Part shown: in pieces, positions 53,801-64,000 of the stretch
Layout: the number at the start of each line of letters is the position of its first letter
Position numbering within the stretch: the first letter of the stretch is position 1
DNA from: Streptomyces sp. AJS327
GTDB taxonomy: Bacteria; Actinomycetota; Actinomycetes; Streptomycetales; Streptomycetaceae
Assembly (NCBI RefSeq): GCF_013450295.1
Contig: NZ_SKBR01000003.1
Location: 372,001-436,000, forward strand
Direction of reading: 5' to 3'
Length of the DNA: 64,000 nucleotides
The notes under the pieces: generated by a model
The model's database searches: none
The model's input: only the letters and a program-made list of their open reading frames with translations
Told to the model about the DNA's origin: nothing
Made by a program: the position numbers and the translations under genes

Positions 53801-55077
53801 CCGGCGCGCAGGAACTGGTCCAGCAGGCCGGGGGTGGGGACGTGCAGGAAGGTGCGGGTGCCGGACCGCTCCAGGGCCGCGGCCTGGTCCGGGCGGCCCC
53901 CGGCGAGCAGCGCGAACGGTGGCCGGACCTCCCGGATCGCGGTGAGTTGGGCCTCGCGGACCTCCCGGGGCGCGAAGCCCAGGATGCCGGCTCCCCAGGG
54001 GCGGTCGCCGAGGGCGGCGGAGGTCTCGCTCAGCAGTGTGTGGGTCTCCTCGCCGCCCAGCAGCGCCAGCGCCAGGAAGGGGAGCCCGCCCTCCTCCGCG
54101 ACGGACCGGGCGAACGCCGCCCGGTCGGAGACTCGGGTCATCGGGCCCTGGAGCAGGGGCCGTTCGAGGCCCGTGGCGTGGGCGAAGGCCGAGCCGGGTG
54201 CCAGCGGGGCGGTGCTGACGGCCGACTCCACCTGGGTGGTGATCGCCGCCTGGAACGCCTGGACCACGCCGCCCGCCGTGCGGTGGCGGTCGGCCAGCGG
54301 GGCGGCGAAGGCGCCGTCCTGGCCGACGGGCAGCAGGGCGTCACGGAGACGGCAGGCCAGGGCGGCGGTGACGGTCTCGTACGGGGCGTCGGTGAACGGG
54401 CCGAGATCGAGACCGGGGCGGGTGTAGACGCGGTGCCCGGCGAGGACGGTGGTCTCGGTGCCGTCCATCGCGCGGACCGCCGCCGCGACCTCCTCCGGCA
54501 GCCGGGGCGCGGACTCGGCCACCAGCGCCAGCTGGCTGTCCAGCACGACGCCGTCGGCGCCCCCGGCGACGGCCGCCGCCGCGGTGTGCGGGCCCAGGCC
54601 CCCGGCCGCGAGGACCGGCACCCCCAGGTCGGCGGCGAGCACCTGTTGCAGCAGGACGAAGCCGCCGACGGTGCCGATCCGGCCGCCGGACTCGCAGCCC
54701 CTGACCACCAGGGTGTCCGCGCCGAGCCGCACCGCCTCCCGGGCCTCGTCGAGGGAGACGACCTCGACGAGGGTGCGCCGCCCGTGGGTCGCGGGGTCGG
54801 TCCACTTGGGGTCGGGTCGGCCGAGGAGCACGGTGCGCACCTGTTCCGGCAGCCGCTCGGGGGACCACGGGGCGCCGGGTGGCACGCGCACTCCGAACGG
54901 CGCGCGGACCCGGCGGCACACCTCGGCCAGCTCCGCTTCGGCGCGGGCCGGGTCGCGGCCGAGGTCCAGCACGCCCAGGCCACCCGCGCGGGTCACCCCG
55001 CACACCAGTCGCGCGTTGGGCTCCGCGAACGGCGTGACGCCGACGATCTCGATGCGGAAACGGGGTGTGTTCTCCAC
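47839..55077 (-). CDS. PUFA-like multidomain synthase: NMO/PfaD-NMO/PfaD-KS-AT-ACP-KR
   Basis: 2412 residues. Two tandem FMN-dependent nitronate-monooxygenase/PfaD-like barrels cover about 1-285 and 290-600 (GCESGGRIGTVGG in the first, QGPMTRVSD and GRECGGHVGP in the second); in PUFA synthases the PfaD relative is the trans enoyl reductase. Then come a ketosynthase (about 685-1120, Cys864 in EAACASSFAAL, EAHGTGT, SVKSMIGHTKCAAG), an acyltransferase (about 1260-1560, Ser1359 in GHSYGE), one ACP (Ser1782 in LSIDSIKRTEI, the PUFA-type motif) and a ketoreductase (about 2120-2410, TGGARGITG). GTG 55077 with GGAGAG upstream was chosen; longer forms lack homology. First gene of the operon. It resembles EPA-synthase-like cryptic PKSs of streptomycetes but with fused reductase domains and one ACP. 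Confidence 0.88.
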   Translation of the reverse strand: MENTPRFRIEIVGVTPFAEPNARLVCGVTRAGGLGVLDLGRDPARAEAELAEVCRRVRAPFGVRVPPGAPWSPERLPEQVRTVLLGRPDPKWTDPATHGRRTLVEVVSLDEAREAVRLGADTLVVRGCESGGRIGTVGGFVLLQQVLAADLGVPVLAAGGLGPHTAAAAVAGGADGVVLDSQLALVAESAPRLPEEVAAAVRAMDGTETTVLAGHRVYTRPGLDLGPFTDAPYETVTAALACRLRDALLPVGQDGAFAAPLADRHRTAGGVVQAFQAAITTQVESAVSTAPLAPGSAFAHATGLERPLLQGPMTRVSDRAAFARSVAEEGGLPFLALALLGGEETHTLLSETSAALGDRPWGAGILGFAPREVREAQLTAIREVRPPFALLAGGRPDQAAALERSGTRTFLHVPTPGLLDQFLRAGARSFVFEGRECGGHVGPLGSFPLWEAQLTRLLDFTDQPGNAATELRICFAGGVHDARSAAMVATLAAPLAERGAAVGVLMGTGYLLTEEAVRHGAIRPGYQRTVLDCDRTTLLETAPGHATRCVETPYVREHAAAAHAHRTAGTPREAMWAELERLNLGRLRLAAKGRRREGAVLREVDEHTQAEEGMFMVGEVAALRHEPTTVRELHESVSEGGARLLAARAAELRRPATPTETAQPRGERAERADTDIAIVGMSCVYPDAPDAAGFWANILAGTDAVREVDPGRWDPRIYHRPHADGESGAETTVSKWGGFLPPVPFDPLRYGLPPAALGQIDPAQLLALRCAEETLADAGYTHRPFSRERTSVIFGAEHGSDLAGAQALRMTLPSYLGELPPELASVLPGLTGDSFAGVLSNVIAGRIANRLDFGGVNFTVEAACASSFAALDAARKELLSHTSDLVLCGAVDLHNGAKDYLLFSSVGALSPTGRCRSFDAGADGIALGEGVACLALKRLADAERDGDRIYAVVRGVGGSSDGRSLGLTAPRPEGQRRALRRAYEQAGLPISRLGLIEAHGTGTVVGDRTELDVLTELCDEEGAAAGSVTLGSVKSMIGHTKCAAGMAGLIKATRAIYSGVLPPTAQLRRPNPAWSADTSPFRFDTRPRPWLERPAERHAGVSAFGFGGTNFHVVVSGYDGAPEPTAAADQWPAELFCLRGADRAEALRRAGELAALLEENDRAGRPWRLRDLARTVSTAWAPELPVRLALVASDLDELGDRLHSARTLPDDPAGGVYAAGPPEEPATPADPTAPDAPGATNTPDTPSTPHAPNTPNTPGAPDAPGKVAFLFPGQGSQRPGMLTDLFVTFPALRELLPPGSPWAEFLFPPATFDQERRSAQRAAITDTRVAQPVLGVAGLAVHRLLGRLGVVPDLVGGHSYGELVALSAAGAFGAEELLRLSQVRAEAVLEAAGAEPGAMLAVTATPEEVTALLGAAHPDVVLANHNAPRQTVLAGPAGALASAAEPLRRAGLPVAEVPVACAFHSPTVAGARAPLASALEATEIAPPRVPVWSNTDARPYPHDPGGIRATLTEQVARPVRFAEQIEAMYRDGARIFVEAGPGRTLTGLVGAVLGDRPHTAVSCDVPGEPGLNTVLHSLARLAVAGVPLDCAALFEGRDAVTVTAGAAPPPVRWTVDGQLVRDASGRPVPGGLLPATEHAVTLGGHPAAEGGQPGPREAALVEYLRGTRELVTAQRDVLMSYLGAAPSPAAGSPAGPPEPTAHPPVVATTVRATLPEQAGPPEGPPSGVGGSPRPAPMESQGAALSAEEAAERVLGIVSERTGYPRELLGSDIDLEADLSIDSIKRTEIVGELAQRLRLSGDDTDLEELSRLKTVRSIAEWCAAATGAAPPTADPAPVPVPAPGGAPGPRSGHPAAPASGFGPTSGPPAGSLPEHDPTTPPHRTPPDHVTGPVPSSSPDHPADSDHRADSGPRPSVSVPPRRFLLQETPLDPPATAPDQAALHGARCVVVDDSLEVGRALADGLEALGASAVRIAPATSLDAWTGGGADTLVYLAALTPGEPALPRAYAPLRSALLAGYRRVLVVTGLGGRHGRTTGGAELLSGVGLAGAVRTMAREYPDTAVRLVDVDPKTAPGTLARWLLAELGAPDGPPVVGYPDGTRTAWSPVAVEPVHETVEPTEAAAALGLSPESVVLLTGGARGITGRVAVELARASGCHLELAGRTPPPAAAEDPRTTDAPDEVALRRLLAADGGRTPVELDAEVRRLLAEREVRAVLRELSTLSAGVRYHAVDVRRADEVTELVRDVHRHHGRIDGVVHGAGAVEDRLIRDKAPESFARVYSAKVDGARALAEAVAPHRPRFLAMFGSVSGVFGNPGQVDYAAANDALDALAHLWSGHLPGRVVTVDWGPWAARSGGMVTPALEQRYAAGGVGLIQPDDGVRCLLGELAYGSGAQVMYLCGAAEAFTGEPETRS

Positions 55078-55998
55078 GACTCTCCATAAGCGGGCTGTTC
55101 CGACGCGGAGCGACGGCGAGCGACAGCGTTTCGGCGCGTATCGCGCCGGTCCGTTGGGATAACGGACTCGCTGGATCGCCAGCGTCCTTGTCGACGACCA
55201 CCGAGTCAAAGTCCACGGACCGTCCCGGTACCGAGATCCAGAACGCGTTGACGCCCGGACTCCCGGTGTTCTCCGGTGGTGTGCCGACTCCGGGTCGCGC
55301 TCCGGTCATCCCGCGTTCACCTGCGGCGATGCGGGGCGGGGCGAGGCGGGCGAGGCGCCGCTCCGGGAGAGCGGAACGGCTTCTCCTGGGCCGTGGTGAC
55401 GGCCGGGCCGATCACCGGATCGAGGGAACGAGAATCGAACAGACGCGAGACGTGGAGCGCGTTTCCCGCCCTTCCCATTCCCGGCCCATTTCCCAGCCGC
55501 TTCCCTCGGCGTCTTCTCCGGGATTCGCGGGCTTTCCCGTGTCATTCCCGTGGGTTGTCAACCAGGGGCCGTCCGGGTTCTCCGGTCGCTCACCTCTCTT
55601 CCCGTTGATCGCTTTCCCGTGGTGCGCGGGATATCGCCGCCGGGCGGCACGGTGGGGGGGGTGGGGAGGAGGGCGAGCGGGAGGGCGGGGAGGGGATCGG
55701 GGAGGGAGCGGCGGGTTCCGGCACGAGTCCGAGAGGCCCGAGGGGTCCGAGGGGGCCGGGGCGGGGCATGGCCGGGCGCGGTGGGATCGAATACTCCGCC
55801 GGAGGGGGACACCGTCAACTCGCGCTTGACGGCGGGTGGTTGCGGCGCCAGGCGGTGGGACGGCGGCGCGGGCGAGCGCGGCTGCCCCGGGCCGGTTCGC
55901 TGCCGCCGCCCACGGTCCGTTCGCTGCCGCGCCTGTGGTCCGGTTCGCTGCCGCGCCCGCGGTGCGGTGTGCCGTCGCCCGGTGCGTCCCTCTCGGCC
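55078..55998. promoter_or_regulatory. 921-bp gap upstream of the PUFA-like operon
   Basis: Separates the start of the large synthase gene from the end of the alpha/beta hydrolase gene; both run leftward. Visible elements: an inverted repeat CGCTGG (55169-55174) / CCAGCG (55179-55184) about 95 bp upstream of the synthase start; a GGTTGTCAACC palindrome (55553-55563) that gives a perfect TTGACA on the minus strand but no -10 box after it. The middle (55480-55620) is lower in GC. No gene is supported. The operon promoter is expected here but cannot be placed. Confidence 0.45.
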
Positions 55999-56835
55999 TC
56001 AGGAGCGAGGTGCGGTGCGGGGGGTGGGGGTGGTGAGGAAGGCGAGGACGGCGGGGTCGAAGAGTTCGGGCCGCCGCTCGTGGACGTAGTGGCCCGCGTC
56101 GATGGCCAGCAGCCGGGCGCACGGCACCCGTTCGGCCACCTCGGCCAGCAACGCGCGCGGCACCGGGCTGTCGAGCCCGCCGCTCACCACCAGGGTCTCC
56201 GCGGTGACTCGGGACAGCGCACGCCACCATCCCGGGTCGGCGTACCGCAGCTCGTCGATGATCGGGCGGACGGCACCGCCGTCCAGCTGACCGGAGTCCC
56301 GCAGCGCGCCGAACTCCCGTACCACACCGAGGAGGTTGGCGGAGTGGCGGCGGCCGGTGCGCAGCGCGCGTTCGGCCGCCGTGTCCTTCGGCGGTGGCGG
56401 GGTGTCCTCGATCACCAGCCTGCGGACCCGGTCTGGTTGGCGCTGGGCGATCAGCCAGCAGACGTGCCCGCCCATCGAGTGGCCGACCAGATCGGCTCCG
56501 CGCGGGGCGGCCGTGTCGAGCAGCGCGGTCAGGTCCGCGTACAGGGCGCCGAAGGAGTAGTCGCCGGGTTGCGAACTGCCGCCGTGGCCCCGCTGGTCGG
56601 GGACGATGACGCGGCGGCCGCGCGCGCAGAGCGCGGCGGCCAGCCGGTCCCAGGTCGCCCCGGTGTTCCCCAGCGCGTGCGCGAGGAGCACCGGGGCGCC
56701 CGACGGGTCACCCGCGACCGTGTAGCGCAGCGTCACCCCGTCGTCGAGCGGGAGCCACCGCCACTGGCGGTGTTCCCAACTCCCGGTGTCGACAGGATGG
56801 TTCGGATCCTCAGCTGGGTCGCGGTTCTGGAGCAT
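55999..56835 (-). CDS. Alpha/beta hydrolase next to ptmQ
   Basis: 278 residues, a single alpha/beta hydrolase domain: HALGNTGATWDRL (oxyanion region), DQRGHGGSSQPGDYSFGALYADLTALLD, catalytic Ser120 in VGHSMGG, acid in VSGGLDSPVP, and His in IDAGHYVHERRPELFDPAVLAFL. ATG 56835 has GAAGGAGGGAC upstream. The gap to the ptmQ-type gene is only 19 bp, so it is in the ptmR-ptmQ operon. Hydrolases are described in pactamycin clusters, but I cannot tell which named gene this is. A thioesterase or esterase role in release of the salicylate or of an intermediate is plausible. Confidence 0.85.
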   Translation of the reverse strand: MLQNRDPAEDPNHPVDTGSWEHRQWRWLPLDDGVTLRYTVAGDPSGAPVLLAHALGNTGATWDRLAAALCARGRRVIVPDQRGHGGSSQPGDYSFGALYADLTALLDTAAPRGADLVGHSMGGHVCWLIAQRQPDRVRRLVIEDTPPPPKDTAAERALRTGRRHSANLLGVVREFGALRDSGQLDGGAVRPIIDELRYADPGWWRALSRVTAETLVVSGGLDSPVPRALLAEVAERVPCARLLAIDAGHYVHERRPELFDPAVLAFLTTPTPRTAPRS

Positions 56836-56854
56836 GTCCCTCCTTCGGGTGTTC

Positions 56855-62826
<5,972 letters not shown>

Positions 62827-62830
<4 letters not shown>

Positions 62831-63921
62831 GCCTCCCCCTCGGCGCCCGGGGTGTGCGCGGAGTGCGGGGCCAGGTCGCCCGGGGGCGGTGCGCCGGGTG
62901 GGGTGTCCAGCACCTCCACCACCGCCGCCGTCACCATGATTCCGGGACCGGCGCTGAGCATCAACAGGTGGTCGCCCGCGCCGAGTTCGCCGGAGGTGAC
63001 CAGGTGGTCGAGGTGCAGCCCGACGTCGGTGGCGCCCGCGTGCCCGATGTCCCGGAAGAACGGCACCCCGCCCAGGCCCGGGTCCAGGCCCATCGGCTGG
63101 AAGTGACTGGCGAGGAACTCCTCGCTGCCAGCGGCGAGATGCAGCACCCGCGAGATGTCGGGAAGCGCCACCCCCGCCTCCGAGGTGACGCGCTCGATCA
63201 GCTTGGCGCTGGCCGTGCCGTAGTCCTCGGTGATCCGGCCGGCGTCCTCGCCCAGCTCCTCGACCATGGCCTCCAGGTGCTCGTTCATGTCCAGCCGCCT
63301 GCCGACGGTGACGGCGGGCGGGAACAGCGGCGCGTGGCCCCGGTTGAGGATCTCGAAGTCGGGCAGCGAGACCGAGTCGATGGCCGCCAGCCGTGCCCAG
63401 CTGGGGCGCTTCGTCAGGATCAGCGCCGCGCCCGCGTCCGCCAGGACCGCGTCCCGGTCGGCGTGCCACCGATCCACCGACGGCGGGCCGAAGTTGTCGG
63501 CGCTGCTGACCACGGCGCCGCTACGGGTGGGGGAGACCAGCAGGTAGCTGGCGGCCATCTCGACCCCGGCGAGGAGCGCGTTGCAGCCCTGCTCGACGGT
63601 GAGCGCGGGGACCGGCAGCCCGAGGGACTCGCGCAGGACGTAGTGCGGTGCGGACCAGCCGTCCGGCCCCTGGTGGTAGGCGTGGGTGTGGACGAGCAGG
63701 TGGATGTCCTCGGGGCGTAACCCGGAGCGCTGGTACGCCTGCCGGACGGCGCTGACCGCCATGTCCGGGGCGGAGACGCCGTCGGAGATGGCGATGTTCC
63801 GCCATCCGCACGAGGCGATCAGTTCGGGTTCGTACCAGCCGTTGCTGGCCGCCTCCCGGGTGCTGGTCCGGGGAGGGATGTGGGCGCCGGTGGCGGCGAG
63901 GTAAATGCCATCGATCTTCAC
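62827..63921 (-). CDS. ptmR: KAS III-like acyltransferase, PtmR-like
   Basis: 364 residues, FabH fold. Cys113 sits in VEQGCNALLAGVEMA and His261 in VLHLAAGSEEF. The GNT motif of condensing KAS III enzymes is missing (GHAGATDVG instead); Asp299 nearby makes the triad Cys-His-Asp as in CerJ-type O- and N-acyltransferases. PtmR is known as a promiscuous KAS III-like protein that moves the 6-methylsalicyl group from the PtmQ carrier to the pactamycin aminocyclopentitol. The start is GTG 63921 (GGAGAA upstream). It begins the ptmR-ptmQ-hydrolase leftward unit, whose promoter would be at or beyond the window's right edge. Confidence 0.85.
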
Positions 63922-63939
63922 GGTGGTTCTCCGCGCGTT

Positions 63940-63957
63940 GCTGTCTGAGCTGTCTGA
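63940..63957. repeat. 9-bp direct repeat GCTGTCTGA upstream of ptmR
   Basis: Two perfect back-to-back copies (63940-63948, 63949-63957), 19 bp upstream of the ptmR start codon. On the minus strand it reads TCAGACAGC twice. A possible activator site or a slippage product. Confidence 0.75.
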
Positions 63958-64000
63958 AACGGTCGTTCTGATGCCGGACGGGACGGGAGGAGCGGTGCGG

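Noticed and set aside
43758..55077. Enediyne PKS cluster
   Set aside because: The PPTase fusion is enediyne-like, but the ACP motif, PfaD-like domains and lack of enediyne accessory genes point to a PUFA-like system.
55553..55563. TTGACA on the minus strand as the -35 of the PUFA-like operon
   Set aside because: No -10-like hexamer follows at 16-19 bp and it would give a 480-bp leader.

Overview
High-GC actinobacterial DNA, almost certainly a Streptomyces chromosome: third codon positions are nearly all G/C, there are many GTG starts and ATGA/GTGA overlaps, an XRE/DUF397 pair, and Streptomyces-style natural-product genes. About two thirds of the window is biosynthetic. No rRNA, tRNA, CRISPR array, transposase or integrase was seen.

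Region 1 (1-13.3 kb) is ordinary chromosome: an aminotransferase of the HisC family (cut by the window edge), a LacI-type regulator, a proline-rich metallophosphatase, two membrane proteins, a DinB-fold protein, a PLP-dependent C-S lyase/synthase, a hydroxymethylbilane synthase (hemC) and two uncharacterised genes. Region 2 (13.3-15.6 kb) looks like a rearranged edge: an XRE/DUF5753 regulator, two almost identical DUF397 genes made by a tandem duplication of about 225 bp, and a SAM methyltransferase that has lost its 5' end at the duplication border.

Region 3 (15.6-36.2 kb) matches the pactamycin aminocyclopentitol cluster in gene content and order: oxidoreductase (ptmN), three B12-type radical SAM enzymes (ptmM, ptmL, ptmH), ketosynthase (ptmK), glycosyltransferase (ptmJ), free ACP (ptmI), DegT aminotransferase (ptmA), carbamoyltransferase (ptmB), radical SAM enzyme (ptmC), methyltransferase (ptmD), two regulators (ptmE, ptmF) and a PIG-L deacetylase (ptmG). 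The known logic is that PtmK extends a 3-aminobenzoyl starter on PtmI, PtmJ adds GlcNAc to the ACP-bound beta-ketoacyl chain, and PtmG, PtmN, PtmC and PtmA turn the sugar into the aminocyclopentitol, which is then carbamoylated, N-methylated and C-methylated. A Cys-type glutathione peroxidase lies between ptmH and ptmA. The final genes of this pathway seen here, an iterative 6-methylsalicylate-type PKS (ptmQ) and a KAS III-like acyltransferase (ptmR), are at 56.9-63.9 kb with an alpha/beta hydrolase.

Region 4 (36.7-55.1 kb) separates these two pactamycin blocks. It holds an NDH-2-type oxidoreductase, a TetR regulator and a CPBP membrane protease flanking a perfect 9-bp-arm palindrome, and then a tightly overlapping six-gene minus-strand operon. 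That operon encodes a 2412-residue synthase (two nitronate-monooxygenase/PfaD-like domains, KS, AT, ACP, KR), an AT-DH-phosphopantetheinyl-transferase protein, a free ACP, an alpha/beta hydrolase with a collagen-like tail, a family-1 glycosyltransferase and a methyltransferase. It resembles polyunsaturated-fatty-acid (Pfa) synthases in its domains but not in its layout. Its product, probably a glycosylated polyketide or lipid, is not known to me, and its place inside the pactamycin locus is the main novelty of the window.

The activation and 3-aminobenzoate genes, the resistance gene and any exporter of the pactamycin pathway are not in this window; they may lie past the right edge.
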